DNA of 64,000 nt from positions 372,001 to 436,000 of the forward strand of contig NZ_LT629763.1 in the NCBI RefSeq assembly GCF_900105255.1, given 5' to 3'. A program made the translations under genes and the position numbers. This stretch comes from Halopseudomonas sabulinigri (GTDB lineage Bacteria; Pseudomonadota; Gammaproteobacteria; Pseudomonadales; Pseudomonadaceae). Positions 43,087 to 52,058 of the stretch are shown in pieces (position 1 is the first letter of the stretch; each line of letters begins with the position of its first letter). The notes under the pieces were generated by a model. It saw only the letters and a program-made list of their open reading frames with translations, did no database searches and was not told the origin of the DNA.

Positions 43087-45631
43087 AGACAATGGCTCCT
43101 GCGCTGCCAAGGGTGGCGGTTACCTGTTGCACGCGCTGGCCGCTGGCCATGGCATCAAGCAGCCGATCGACCACCTGTGGCTGCAGGTGCTCATCGATCA
43201 ACTGGTCGATCAGGCGGGCGCCGCTATCAGCGCGCAGGCAGCGTTCGGCCAGGTGGCTGACCAGTTGCTGGTCGTGGGCAAAGCTGAGCTGGCGGCGCTG
43301 CAGGCGCTCGGCAAAACGCTGCAACTTGAGCTCAACCAGCTCCTCAAGCACCGCGCCGGCAATCGGGTAATAAGGCACGATGCGCATGCGCGCCAGCAGG
43401 GCGGGTTTGAAGTGGCGGATCAGCGCTGGGCGGATCGCCTCCTCAAGCTGCTGGCTGTCAGCGTTGGCGCCGTTCGCGCACAATGTAGAGATCTGTTCGC
43501 TGCCCAGATTCGAGGTCATCAGAATCAGCGTATTGCGGAAGTTGATCTCGCGCCCTTCGCCGTCGTTGGCGATACCCTTGTCGAAGATCTGATAGAACAG
43601 GTTGAGTACGTCCGGGTCGGCTTTTTCTACCTCGTCCAGCAGAATCACCGAGTAAGGCTTCTGGCGCACGGCTTCGGTCAGCATGCCGCCTTCACCGTAG
43701 CCGACGTAGCCGGGCGGCGAGCCAATCAGGCGAGAGAGGCTGTGTTTCTCCTGAAACTCGCTCATGTTGATGACAGTGAGAAAGCGTTCACCGCCGTACA
43801 GCAGGTCGGCCAAGGCCAGTGCGGTTTCGGTTTTACCTACGCCGCTGGGGCCAACCAGCAAAAACACACCGACCGGTGCGTCAGGGCGGTTCAGGCCTGC
43901 GGCAGTGGCGCGCATGGCCCGGTCGAGCGCTGCAATCGCAGGCTCCTGACCGCGCAGACGCTGCCGCAGATCGTCGGCAAAGGTGGTGACCTTGGCGTTG
44001 TGCTCGCGGGCCAACTGCGACAGCGGTACGCCGGTCCAGTGGCTGATGACTTCGGCCACCAGCCGCGGGCAGACCTCATGACTGACCAGACGTTCGTCCC
44101 GCTGGGACTGCTGCAGCTCCAGTTGGACTTGCTGCAGCTCAGCCTGGCTGGCGTCATCAGCGCCGCTTTCAGCACAGGCCTGACGCAGTGCCAATAGACG
44201 CTCTGCCAGCTCGCGTTGCTGCTGCCAGCGCTCGGCCAGCGCCTGGGCCTCACTACGCGCGGCGTGAAGCCGCGTTTCCAGCGCGTCCAGCGCGGGAGCA
44301 TCTACCTCCAGCCCGGCGCTCAGATCACGTTGTATTGCTTGCAGCTGGCGCTCGCCCTCGGCGATTTCACCGCGCAAGGCCTCAAGCGCGCAGGGCGCCG
44401 CCGCCAGGCTGATGCGCACCCGTGCGCAGGCGGTATCCAGCACATCCACCGCCTTGTCGGGCAGCTGACGGCCAGCAAGATAGCGCGCCGAGAGTTCCGC
44501 GGCTGCCACCACCGCATCATCGCGCAGGTAGATACCATGGCTACGTTCATACACCGGGGCCAGGCCACGCAGAATGGTGACGGCTTCGGCGGGGGTGGGT
44601 TCAAGCAGCTGTACTGGTTGAAAACGCCGCGCCAGCGCTGGGTCCTTTTCAAAGTACTTTTTGTACTCGCTCCAGGTGGTGGCGGCGATGGTGCGCAGTT
44701 CGCCCCGTGCCAATGCCGGCTTGAGCAGATTGGCCGCGTCACCGCTGCCGGCCTGTCCCCCGGCGCCAATCAGGGTGTGGGCCTCATCGATAAACAGCAC
44801 TATGGGCTTTGGTGAGGCCTTGACCTCGTCGATAACGCCTTGCAGGCGCCGTTCAAACTCGCCCTTGATGCTCGCCCCGGCCTGCAGCAGCCCCAGGTCG
44901 AGACAGAGTAACTCAACGTTGCGCAACGCCTCGGGAACCGCATCGTTGGCGATACGCAGCGCCAGGCCTTCAACCAGTGCGGTTTTACCCACGCCGGCTT
45001 CACCGACCACGATGGGGTTGTTCTTGCGACGCCGGGCGAGAATATCGATCATCTGGCGGATCGACTGGTCACGGCACAACACCGGGTCCAACTTGCCGTC
45101 GCGCGCCTGCTGGGTGAAATTGTGGGTAAAACGCAGCAGGGCAGATTCGCCCTGTGGCGCCTTGGCGTTGTTGCCATCAGCCTGTTGTGACAGCGCAAAG
45201 TCGCGCAGCCGCTCGGCGTTCAGCCCGCTCAGAATGGTCTGATAAGGCGTGCCGGCATAACGCATGGGGTTACGCAGCAGTGCCAGCAACAGCGCTGCCT
45301 GGTCGATGCGGCTGCTAGCCAGCTCAAGGTTGGCCACCAGCAGCGCATCCTGCAGCCATTGCACCAATTCGGCGGAGAAGCTGGGATTGCTGCTGCTCTC
45401 GTTCTGGCCACGGGGTACCAGGGTTTCGGCCAAGCGTCCGGAGGCAATCTCGGCGTCCTGCAGGGCACGGCTCAGCAGGCCGTCCTGACGCTCAAGCAAG
45501 CCCAGCAACAGGTCTTCTACCAGTACCTTGTTGCCGCCGCGCTGCATGCAGCGCTCTGCTGCGGCTTCCAGGTCCTGGCGGCTGGGGGCATCCAGCGCTT
45601 GTACCAGTTGTTGTAGATCGAGTTGCATCAT
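43073..45631 (-). CDS. clpV: T6SS sheath-recycling AAA+ ATPase ClpV (TssH)
   Basis: The 852-residue Clp/Hsp100 ATPase has an N-domain (about 1-150), a first ATPase site GEAGVGKTALVEGLA with FIDEAHTLIG, a coiled-coil middle domain (about 405-525), and a second site GPSGVGKTETALALADLLYGGE with MSEFQEKHSLSRLIGSPPGYVGYGEGG and ILLDEVEKAD. It disassembles the contracted TssBC sheath so that subunits can be reused. The ATG 45631 has AAGGA overlapping the tssG stop. Confidence 0.94.
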   Translation of the reverse strand: MMQLDLQQLVQALDAPSRQDLEAAAERCMQRGGNKVLVEDLLLGLLERQDGLLSRALQDAEIASGRLAETLVPRGQNESSSNPSFSAELVQWLQDALLVANLELASSRIDQAALLLALLRNPMRYAGTPYQTILSGLNAERLRDFALSQQADGNNAKAPQGESALLRFTHNFTQQARDGKLDPVLCRDQSIRQMIDILARRRKNNPIVVGEAGVGKTALVEGLALRIANDAVPEALRNVELLCLDLGLLQAGASIKGEFERRLQGVIDEVKASPKPIVLFIDEAHTLIGAGGQAGSGDAANLLKPALARGELRTIAATTWSEYKKYFEKDPALARRFQPVQLLEPTPAEAVTILRGLAPVYERSHGIYLRDDAVVAAAELSARYLAGRQLPDKAVDVLDTACARVRISLAAAPCALEALRGEIAEGERQLQAIQRDLSAGLEVDAPALDALETRLHAARSEAQALAERWQQQRELAERLLALRQACAESGADDASQAELQQVQLELQQSQRDERLVSHEVCPRLVAEVISHWTGVPLSQLAREHNAKVTTFADDLRQRLRGQEPAIAALDRAMRATAAGLNRPDAPVGVFLLVGPSGVGKTETALALADLLYGGERFLTVINMSEFQEKHSLSRLIGSPPGYVGYGEGGMLTEAVRQKPYSVILLDEVEKADPDVLNLFYQIFDKGIANDGEGREINFRNTLILMTSNLGSEQISTLCANGANADSQQLEEAIRPALIRHFKPALLARMRIVPYYPIAGAVLEELVELKLQRFAERLQRRQLSFAHDQQLVSHLAERCLRADSGARLIDQLIDEHLQPQVVDRLLDAMASGQRVQQVTATLGSAGAIVCEFA

Positions 45632-45642
45632 GTCATCAGTCC

Positions 45643-46650
45643 TTAATGAGTTACGGTGCCGAGCGTCACGCTGGGCTGTGCCTGCTCGTGACCAAGCCAG
45701 CTGGTCCAGCCGAGGCGGCAGGGGTTGCTTGCGCCGAGCCGCAATTCGCGGATTTCGTCCTGACGCAAATGCAGTTGAATGTCGTACTCCAGCGGTTCGC
45801 GCAGGGTGAATCGCAGCAAGGCACGCAGTGGTTTGAAGTGTTGGCCGGGCGGCAGAAAACCGTGGAATCCATCCCAGTCCAGCGCGCGAATGTGTAGGCG
45901 AAACTTGCCACTGCGATCGGAGACCGTTTCACCCAGTACCAGGTCGTATCCCAGGCGGCTGTTGGCGCGGCCCAGCTGGCTGCGCTGATCCGGCTGAATA
46001 CTGACGTGGCGCTGCATGCATTGCTCGATCTGCATCTGCGGATGCCGAAAGTAATAACGCAGTACCGCTTCGATCAGCTCAGCCGACTGGGCGCGCATGC
46101 TGAGTAGGCCCAGGTAGGGCAGCAGGCGCTTCCAGTTCAGCTCGGGCGCCTGGGCCATACGGTCGGGCCGCAAACCGACCAGCGACAGCAATTGCACGGA
46201 GAAGGGATCCTGAGCGCCCTTGCTGAAACGCGCGCGGTAACGATACTTCTGCCAAATGGGCAATAGCAGGCGTTGCAGACGATCATTGAACAGGTCGAGA
46301 AACTCGCGCGTCGGATTACCGTCCGGTCCGTCGCCCAACGCCTGTTCGCCATAGAAGGCCGGTAACGGCGAGCCAGCACCGCTGAGGCTGATGAGGTTGA
46401 CCTGCAGGCGTGCGCGCAGGCCGTCGGTGCCCTGAATGAACTCCACCCCTTCAATATCGCTGCCGGGAAAGCCCATGCTCGGATTGGCGACGAACTGCAG
46501 GCGCTCGTACAGGGCCTCGTCTTCCAGCTCGGGGTGCGCGAGCTGCAGGCGTTCGAGTACCAGCAGCACACCCTGAAACAGACTGTACTGACGGATGTCG
46601 CGTTTGATTCTGGTTAGAACAGGGGCTGTTGGCCCATGCGCGGCGCCCAT
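45643..46650 (-). CDS. tssG: T6SS baseplate subunit TssG
   Basis: The 335-residue wedge component has characteristic blocks RIKRDIRQYSLFQGVLLVLER, FVANPSMGFPGSDIEGVEF, VNLISLSGAGSPLPAFY, EFLDLFNDRLQRLLLPIWQKYRY and the C-terminal GYDLVLGETVSDRSGKFRLHIRAL. It forms the TssF2G heterotrimer around the TssE/VgrG hub. The ATG 46650 follows GGGAGAGG and overlaps the tssF 3' end by 37 bp. Confidence 0.93.
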   Translation of the reverse strand: MGAAHGPTAPVLTRIKRDIRQYSLFQGVLLVLERLQLAHPELEDEALYERLQFVANPSMGFPGSDIEGVEFIQGTDGLRARLQVNLISLSGAGSPLPAFYGEQALGDGPDGNPTREFLDLFNDRLQRLLLPIWQKYRYRARFSKGAQDPFSVQLLSLVGLRPDRMAQAPELNWKRLLPYLGLLSMRAQSAELIEAVLRYYFRHPQMQIEQCMQRHVSIQPDQRSQLGRANSRLGYDLVLGETVSDRSGKFRLHIRALDWDGFHGFLPPGQHFKPLRALLRFTLREPLEYDIQLHLRQDEIRELRLGASNPCRLGWTSWLGHEQAQPSVTLGTVTH

Positions 46651-48404
46651 TGGTACACCTCTCCCTGTGTGCTGTTGACGGAAAATTCGTGGTACGAATT
46701 GAGGCTGGAATACAGCGACAGGAACTCGTTCAGCACGGAGGCGAACAGGTACATGTCGCCTTCACCCAGATAACTTTCCAGATCCATGCTGAGTTCGGTC
46801 TTGATGCCGCGCACCGGCAGGCCGCGCAGCAGTCGATCCACGTGCACATGGCGTACGCTCTTGATGCCCTCCAGCCGCCGCTTGCTGACGCGCGCTGCGT
46901 GCTGGTCGTAATGGCGCGGCAGGTCGTAGGTTTCGAGCACCAACTTGAGCGCGTTGACGTCTTCCAGCGACAGGTAGTTGAGCGACATGTTGCTGATCAG
47001 CTTCCAGAGAAAATCCTGATGCAGCGGCGGGGCGTAGGTCGGCGTAACCGTGCTGATATTGCGGAAGCTGAGAAACTCCGGGGTGTCTTCGGTGGGTCGG
47101 CAGATGTCGCCGAGCGCCAGTTGCCGTGGCAGGTCCTGATTGGTACAGGTCAGCTCAATCGACAAAGTTTCGTGCTGATCGATATTGCGCAGGCCAAAGC
47201 TCAGGTAGGTATCCTGACCTTCGCCCAGCATCGAAGGATACTGGCGCAAGCTGTAGTGCGGGCGCGACTCGCGATTGTCAAAGCTCACATCGTGCTCAAA
47301 GGATTCAAAGGGCACGTAATCCTCGTAACCCATACCGCCCGGCTTCCAGCCGGTTACCCGGTCGATCGAGAAGATGCCGCAGTGATCTGCCGGATACTCG
47401 GCCGGGCGCAGCAGATACTGGTCCTGCCGGCCATCCAGGCGAATCGGCACCGCATCGTGACAGAACAGGTTGACCACCGGGGTGCAATACAGACGCACGT
47501 TGTCTTTGGTGGGGCTAATGCGCTGGGTGCCAACCTGGCGAATGTCAAAGCGCAGGGCAAAGCCGCGCGCGCGTTTCAGCAGATCGGTTGCCAGGGGCTG
47601 AAAATGGTCGATGCCTAATACGTCTACGAACAGGAATTTCTCCTGAAAGGCGTAGTACTCCTGCAAGTAGCGATAACCGCGGAAGGTGTTGTTCGGATAA
47701 GGAATGAGCGCCTGCGCTTCGTCAAACCCGGCGGGCAGAACCTGATTGGCGGCCAACTGCTTGCGGCCCAGCGGCGAGCCGTAATCGTCGAGCAGGGCTT
47801 TGCCGTTGTGGTCGAGCAATACCAGCTCTACACCATCAAGGTGGCAGAGCAGGTGCAGGTACAGCATCTGGCTAATGTACCCCTCGCCGGCCAGGTGCAG
47901 GCGCAACCGATCCAGGCGCAGATCACCCAGGTTGCCTTCGGCGGTCATCATCAATTTGAGTTCCAGCAGCGCGCCGCCACCCTTCACCGAGTAATCCAGG
48001 CTGCTGATATCCAGCGGCATTACCTCGGTGTCAAAGGCGGTGCGGAACTGGCAGGTGACGCCCTTGACCGGCTTGGATTCCACCGGTGTGTTACGGGGTA
48101 CCTTCTGCACCGGCGATGGGCGCTTCAGTGGGTCAAACTGCAGCATGCTGAACGCCGGGAGTGGCCGCATGTAATTGGGCCACAGCAGGTGCATCAGCGA
48201 GTGGGTCAGCTCCGGCAGCTCGTCATCCAGCTTCTGCCGCAGGCGCCCAGTCAAAAAGGCAAAACCTTCCAGCAGACGCTCAACATCCGGATCGCGACCG
48301 CTTTGTCCCAGAAAAGGCGCGAGCGCCGGGTTACGCTCGGCAAAGCGTTTGCCCTGCTGGCGCAGTGCGGTGAGTTCGCTCTGGTAGTAGTGATTAAATG
48401 ACAT
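46614..48404 (-). CDS. tssF: T6SS baseplate subunit TssF
   Basis: The 596-residue protein opens with the family block FNHYYQSELTALRQQGKRFAERNPALAPFLGQSGRDPDVERLLEGFAFLTGRLRQKLDDELPEL. It also carries MHLLWPNYMRPLPAFSMLQF and, later, YRYLQEYYAFQEKFLFVDV. It is the largest wedge subunit. The ribosome site AAGGA lies inside the last codons of the upstream lipoprotein gene, so the accessory gene and tssF are closely coupled. Confidence 0.94.
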   Translation of the reverse strand: MSFNHYYQSELTALRQQGKRFAERNPALAPFLGQSGRDPDVERLLEGFAFLTGRLRQKLDDELPELTHSLMHLLWPNYMRPLPAFSMLQFDPLKRPSPVQKVPRNTPVESKPVKGVTCQFRTAFDTEVMPLDISSLDYSVKGGGALLELKLMMTAEGNLGDLRLDRLRLHLAGEGYISQMLYLHLLCHLDGVELVLLDHNGKALLDDYGSPLGRKQLAANQVLPAGFDEAQALIPYPNNTFRGYRYLQEYYAFQEKFLFVDVLGIDHFQPLATDLLKRARGFALRFDIRQVGTQRISPTKDNVRLYCTPVVNLFCHDAVPIRLDGRQDQYLLRPAEYPADHCGIFSIDRVTGWKPGGMGYEDYVPFESFEHDVSFDNRESRPHYSLRQYPSMLGEGQDTYLSFGLRNIDQHETLSIELTCTNQDLPRQLALGDICRPTEDTPEFLSFRNISTVTPTYAPPLHQDFLWKLISNMSLNYLSLEDVNALKLVLETYDLPRHYDQHAARVSKRRLEGIKSVRHVHVDRLLRGLPVRGIKTELSMDLESYLGEGDMYLFASVLNEFLSLYSSLNSYHEFSVNSTQGEVYQWAPRMGQQPLF

Positions 48405-48413
48405 CTGTTTTGC

Positions 48414-48824
48414 TCATCCTTGGGCGTGCTGTTGCGGACACAAACTGCTATCGCTAATAGTCCATGTCGTGCCGCTTTTGCCCGTATGTGTGCTGGGCGA
48501 GTTTTTCAATTGAGCGATAAATAGCTGTTTGTCGAGTGAAATGGTCTGCTCGTTAGCTTTGATGTCCAGTCGATAAGTATCGGGGATGCTAATTTCCATC
48601 TGCTCACTGAAACTTATTTGTGATAGAACTTCGACATTCCCGCCCGAGGCTATTTCCTGGTCTGGAATGAACGCTTTTTTAGCGTTTGAATAATCAACTG
48701 CGTTCACTCGGATAGGGTGCGAACAAGTGTTTTCCAAGTTTGCAATAAAAAAATATTTGGGTTGCGCGCTACAACCTGAAAGCACGGTCACGAGGGCTAA
48801 TAAGAAAATATTAAATTTAATCAT
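48414..48824 (-). CDS. AT-rich lipoprotein of unknown function in the T6SS operon
   Basis: The 136-residue predicted lipoprotein starts at ATG 48824 behind GAAGG; the open frame before it (to 48941) is not needed. The signal peptide MIKFNIFLLALVTVLSGC ends at Cys18. The mature part reads ENTCSHPIRVNAVDYSNAKKAF, a beta-rich segment (NVEVLSQISFSEQMEISIPDTYRLDIK), and a C-terminal second Cys. I recognise no family. Base and codon use are plainly more AT-rich than the flanking tss genes, suggesting later acquisition. It lies between the PAAR/membrane-protein pair and tssF. A periplasmic immunity or accessory role is possible but unproven. Confidence 0.68.
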   Translation of the reverse strand: MIKFNIFLLALVTVLSGCSAQPKYFFIANLENTCSHPIRVNAVDYSNAKKAFIPDQEIASGGNVEVLSQISFSEQMEISIPDTYRLDIKANEQTISLDKQLFIAQLKNSPSTHTGKSGTTWTISDSSLCPQQHAQG

Positions 48825-48915
48825 TGAAAAAACCTTCGTGCCGATTAGAACAAGATTGCTGTCGGTAACAAGCTGTTTTTTATAGAAATAATTTTTGTCA
48901 CTCGTTACTCCTTCT

Positions 48916-49203
48916 TTAGTGTTTGACCGCTGATGTACCACCTGGAGCGAGTCGCAGCGCTACATTTACGGCGGCCAGCGATAAACTTCCCGACAAAATT
49001 GCGAAAAGCAGAGCGCGCAAAAGGTGTTGCGGGAGTAAGCAAATAAAATTCGCTAAAACCGATGTGCTAATCACAATAATTTTTGCTCTTATGCTGCTTA
49101 CCAAGACGATAATTCCATTGGTCAGGATGAAAACAGCAAAAACAAATTGAACAGCCAAACCTATCGCTCCCCCCTTGATAACGGAGTGCCCCAAAAAAGG
49201 CAT
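48916..49203 (-). CDS. small multi-helix membrane protein downstream of PAAR
   Basis: The protein of about 95 residues starts at ATG 49203 (MPFLGHSVIKGG); a TTG at 49248 would add 15 residues, and neither has a clear ribosome site. Hydrophobic stretches AIGLAVQFVFAVFILTNGIIVLV, KIIVISTSVLANFICLL and LLRALLFAILSGSLSLAAVNVAL suggest three membrane helices. Codon use is AT-rich (ATT, TTT, TTG), like the adjacent lipoprotein gene and unlike tss genes. No family is recognised. Its place right after a PAAR gene would suit a T6SS effector, immunity or accessory membrane protein. Confidence 0.5.
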   Translation of the reverse strand: MPFLGHSVIKGGAIGLAVQFVFAVFILTNGIIVLVSSIRAKIIVISTSVLANFICLLPQHLLRALLFAILSGSLSLAAVNVALRLAPGGTSAVKH

Positions 49204-49292
49204 AAATTTCAAACCCCCAAAGAAGTGGTTAACGGAGATGACAAGCAAGCGGCGCTATGACACACCAAGGCCGTCGTTATCCGGCGATTCAT

Positions 49293-49571
49293 TTAGCTTG
49301 CGCCAATAAGCACAGTTCCTGAACCGGCTACCACGGAATTGCCATGATTTCCGGTACTGCCCAGTACTGCAGCAGGTTTGCCATTGATCAGCACTGTGCT
49401 GGCGACAGCGCCCACCAGGCTGCTACCACAGGCGGTGCTGTCACCCATGCGGGCGGCAGGTACGCCGTCGATCAGTACATCGGCTGAGCCGGTGACGACG
49501 GGATTGGTGCCGTGGCCCTTTTTCGGGCAAGCGGTGGGGTCGCCAACGCGTGCGGCGGGTTTGCCTGACAT
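49293..49571 (-). CDS. PAAR-domain T6SS spike-tip protein
   Basis: The 92-residue protein starts at ATG 49571 behind AAGGAGTTTTAC, a textbook site. It consists only of PAAR repeats: MSGKPAARVGDPTACPKKGHG, VLIDGVPAARMGDSTACG and VLINGKPAAVLGSTGNHG, with the metal-coordinating His and Cys residues. PAAR proteins cap the VgrG trimer with a sharp cone and can carry effectors. This one has no N- or C-terminal effector extension. It lies between tssE and tssF, not a position in the standard HSI-II order as I know it. Confidence 0.9.
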   Translation of the reverse strand: MSGKPAARVGDPTACPKKGHGTNPVVTGSADVLIDGVPAARMGDSTACGSSLVGAVASTVLINGKPAAVLGSTGNHGNSVVAGSGTVLIGAS

Positions 49572-49586
49572 GTAAAACTCCTTGTC

Positions 49587-49611
49587 AGTGCCGCGCAGCC
49601 TGCGCGGCACT
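49587..49611 (-). other. perfect 11-bp hairpin between tssE and the PAAR gene
   Basis: AGTGCCGCGCA - GCC - TGCGCGGCACT begins 8 bp past the tssE stop and ends 5 nt before the PAAR ribosome site on the minus strand. It lacks a U-tract, so an mRNA processing or stability element, or a partial attenuator, is more likely than a terminator. Confidence 0.65.
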
Positions 49612-49619
49612 TGCTGTTG

Positions 49620-50024
49620 TTACCTGACTGAGGCCTGGCCACGGCCATCCAGGCGTACTGCGAAACTGACCGCCTGGCGCATACCATCCAGGGTCAGCAT
49701 GCCTTCGATGGCAAAGGACAGGTTCAGTGGGTCGTGGTCACGCGGCAAGGTCAGCACTTTTACCTGGCTGAGCCTGGGCTCGTAGACCTCGATAAAGCGT
49801 TCAATCGCTGCCCGGGCTTTCTGCAATGAGTCATGCAATGAGAGCCGCATGTCGTTGAGGTCTGGCAGTCCGTAGTCCGGCAGCGCTTGCACGCTACCGG
49901 CACGGGTGCTGAGCATCTTGCTCAGATGGGCTGCTACCGAGGCATTGATGGCGGCATCGCCAGGGATGCCGTCACGCAATGCAGCGCTACCATCAAGTCG
50001 CTCGAACAGGCTGCCGTAGGCCAT
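49620..50024 (-). CDS. tssE: T6SS baseplate hub subunit TssE
   Basis: The 134-residue gp25-like protein shows GSLFERLDG at the N-terminus, LSKMLSTRAGSVQALPDYGLPDLNDM in the centre, and ERFIEVYEPRLSQVKVLTLP later. It sits at the base of the sheath and starts its polymerisation. It follows tssC by 9 bp on the same transcript. Confidence 0.93.
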   Translation of the reverse strand: MAYGSLFERLDGSAALRDGIPGDAAINASVAAHLSKMLSTRAGSVQALPDYGLPDLNDMRLSLHDSLQKARAAIERFIEVYEPRLSQVKVLTLPRDHDPLNLSFAIEGMLTLDGMRQAVSFAVRLDGRGQASVR

Positions 50025-50033
50025 GCTGCGTGA

Positions 50034-51509
50034 TTACTCCTTGTCCAGTTTGCCGACCAGCGACAGGGTGAAGTCGGCGCCCATATACTTGAAGTGCGGA
50101 CGCACGCTCAGACCCACGCGGTACCAGCCCGGCTCGCCCGGCACGTCGCTGACGACAACTTGCGCTGCGCGCAGCGGACGGCGGCCGCGAACCTCGGCGC
50201 TCGGGTTATCCTGGTCAGCCACGTACTGACGAATCCATTTGTTCAGCTCCAGCTCCAGGTCAGTGCGCTCTTTCCAGGCGCCGATCTGTTCGCGCTGCAG
50301 CACCTTCAGGTAGTGGGCCAGACGGTTGACGATGAACAGGTAGGGCAACTGGGTGCCGAGACGGAAATTCAGCTCGGCCAGCTTGCCTTCTTCGCTGTTG
50401 CCAAAGAACTTGCCTTTCTGCGTGGAGTTGGCGGAGAAGAAGGCGGCGTTGTCACTGCCTTTGCGCATGGTCAGGGCGATGAAACCTTCGTCTGCCAGCT
50501 CGTATTCGCGGCGATCTGATACCAGCACCTCGGTCGGAATCTTGGTTTCGATTTCGCCCATGCTTTCAAAGTGATGCAGGGGAAGATCTTCCACCGCGCC
50601 GCCGCTCTGCGGGCCAATGATGTTCGGGCACCAGCGGAATTTGGCAAAGCTTTCGGCCAGGCGGGTGGCGAAGGCAAAGGCGGTGTTGCCCCACAGGTAG
50701 TGCTCGTGGCTCTGCGCGACGCTTTCCTTGTAGACGAAGCTGCGCACCGGGTTTTCAACCGGATCATAGGGGTTGCGCAACAGGAAGCGGGGCAGGGTGA
50801 GGCCGACATAGCGGGCGTCTTCCTGTTCGCGGAAACTTTGCCATTTGGCAAACTGCGGACCCTCGAAGTGGTCCTTCAGGTCCTTGATGTCGGGTAGGCC
50901 GGTGAAGCTTTCCAGACCAAAAAACTGCGGGCCGGCAGAGGCAATGAAGGGTGCGTGCGCCATGCTGGCAACACTGGAAATGTGCTGCAGGGTTTTGATG
51001 TCCGGCGAGCTGGGGTTGAAATAGTAGTTGGCGATCAAGGCGCCGACCGGCTGACCACCGAACTGGCCGTACTCCGCGGTATAGACGTGCTTATACAGAC
51101 CGGACTGAACCAGCTCGGGGCTGTCTTCGAAGTCTTCCAGCAGGTCTTCCTTGGAGGCGTTGATGATCTCCAGCTTGATGTTCTCGCGGAAATCGGTGCG
51201 ATCCACCAGTAGCTGCAGGCCGCGCCAGGAGGATTCCAGCGCCTGGAATTTCTCGTGGTGCAGAATCGCGTCCATCTGACGGCTGAGCTTGGCGTCGATT
51301 TCGGCGATCATGCGATCAACCAGAGCCTTCTTGACCGGCTCCTGCTCGTTGTGCGGTTTCAGTAGTTCGGCGATAAAGGCCGAGACGCCGCGCTTGGCGA
51401 TGTTGTAGGCCTCGTCGTCCGGGGTGAGGCGGGTTTCGGCGATGATGCGGTCGAGAATGCCGGTATCGGCGCTACTCTGGGTTTGCTGTGCGGAAGATTG
51501 GCTGCTCAT
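50034..51509 (-). CDS. tssC: T6SS contractile sheath large subunit TssC
   Basis: The 491-residue sheath protein (EvpB/VipB family) has blocks ALVDRMIAEIDAKLSRQMDAILHHEKFQALESSWRGLQLLVDRTDF, SKEDLLEDFEDSPELVQSGLYKHVYTAEYGQFGG, LPRFLLRNPYD, and the C-terminal ADQDNPSAEVRGRRPLRAAQVVVSDVPGEPGWY. With TssB it forms the contracting tube. The ORF is complete, in the normal slot between tssB and tssE. Confidence 0.95.
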   Translation of the reverse strand: MSSQSSAQQTQSSADTGILDRIIAETRLTPDDEAYNIAKRGVSAFIAELLKPHNEQEPVKKALVDRMIAEIDAKLSRQMDAILHHEKFQALESSWRGLQLLVDRTDFRENIKLEIINASKEDLLEDFEDSPELVQSGLYKHVYTAEYGQFGGQPVGALIANYYFNPSSPDIKTLQHISSVASMAHAPFIASAGPQFFGLESFTGLPDIKDLKDHFEGPQFAKWQSFREQEDARYVGLTLPRFLLRNPYDPVENPVRSFVYKESVAQSHEHYLWGNTAFAFATRLAESFAKFRWCPNIIGPQSGGAVEDLPLHHFESMGEIETKIPTEVLVSDRREYELADEGFIALTMRKGSDNAAFFSANSTQKGKFFGNSEEGKLAELNFRLGTQLPYLFIVNRLAHYLKVLQREQIGAWKERTDLELELNKWIRQYVADQDNPSAEVRGRRPLRAAQVVVSDVPGEPGWYRVGLSVRPHFKYMGADFTLSLVGKLDKE

Positions 51510-51532
51510 GGCGGCGTCCTTGTCGGTGGCGA

Positions 51533-52039
51533 TCAGGTTTCAGGTTGGTTCTGGTCGGTCAGGCCGAGCTCGGCGAGTACGCGGTCGCGCGAGTCATCGT
51601 CATTGAGCACGCTCTCGATCGCCTTGCGGAACGCTGGGGCGTTACCCAGCGGGCCCTTGAGCGCAACCAGCGCGTCGCGCAGTTCCATCAGTTTTTGCAG
51701 CTCGGGTACTTGCTGCACAACGCTGGTGGGGTTGAAATCCTTCATCGAGTTGATCTGCAGGTTGACCGCCAGGTCTTCGCTGGTGGGTTCGTCCTGCAGC
51801 TGATTGGGTACCGCAAATGTCAGGTTCAATTCCTGCTTGGCCAGCACTTCATCGAAGCTACGTTTGTCGATGGCGATGGGCTTGCGCTCTTCAATGGTGC
51901 GGTCGTCCTCACGCTGGGTGAAATCGCCCAGCACCATCAACTTCAGCGGCAGTTCGATTTCTTCGTGAGCGTCGTTGCCGTCGGGGGTAAAGGTGACGTT
52001 GACGCGTTCCTTGGGGGCTACTGAGCCGTCTTTGGCCAT
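51533..52039 (-). CDS. tssB: T6SS contractile sheath small subunit TssB
   Basis: The 168-residue sheath protein (EvpA/VipA family) starts at ATG 52039 behind CGGAGAAA; the earlier open frame belongs to tssA sequence and is ignored. Conserved parts are MAKDGSVAPKERVNVTF, LPLKLMVLGDFT, and the segment NSMKDFNPTSVVQQVPELQKLMELRDALVALKGPLGN. It precedes tssC by 23 bp. Confidence 0.95.
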   Translation of the reverse strand: MAKDGSVAPKERVNVTFTPDGNDAHEEIELPLKLMVLGDFTQREDDRTIEERKPIAIDKRSFDEVLAKQELNLTFAVPNQLQDEPTSEDLAVNLQINSMKDFNPTSVVQQVPELQKLMELRDALVALKGPLGNAPAFRKAIESVLNDDDSRDRVLAELGLTDQNQPET

Positions 52040-52058
52040 GTTGTTTCTCCGTATGGTG

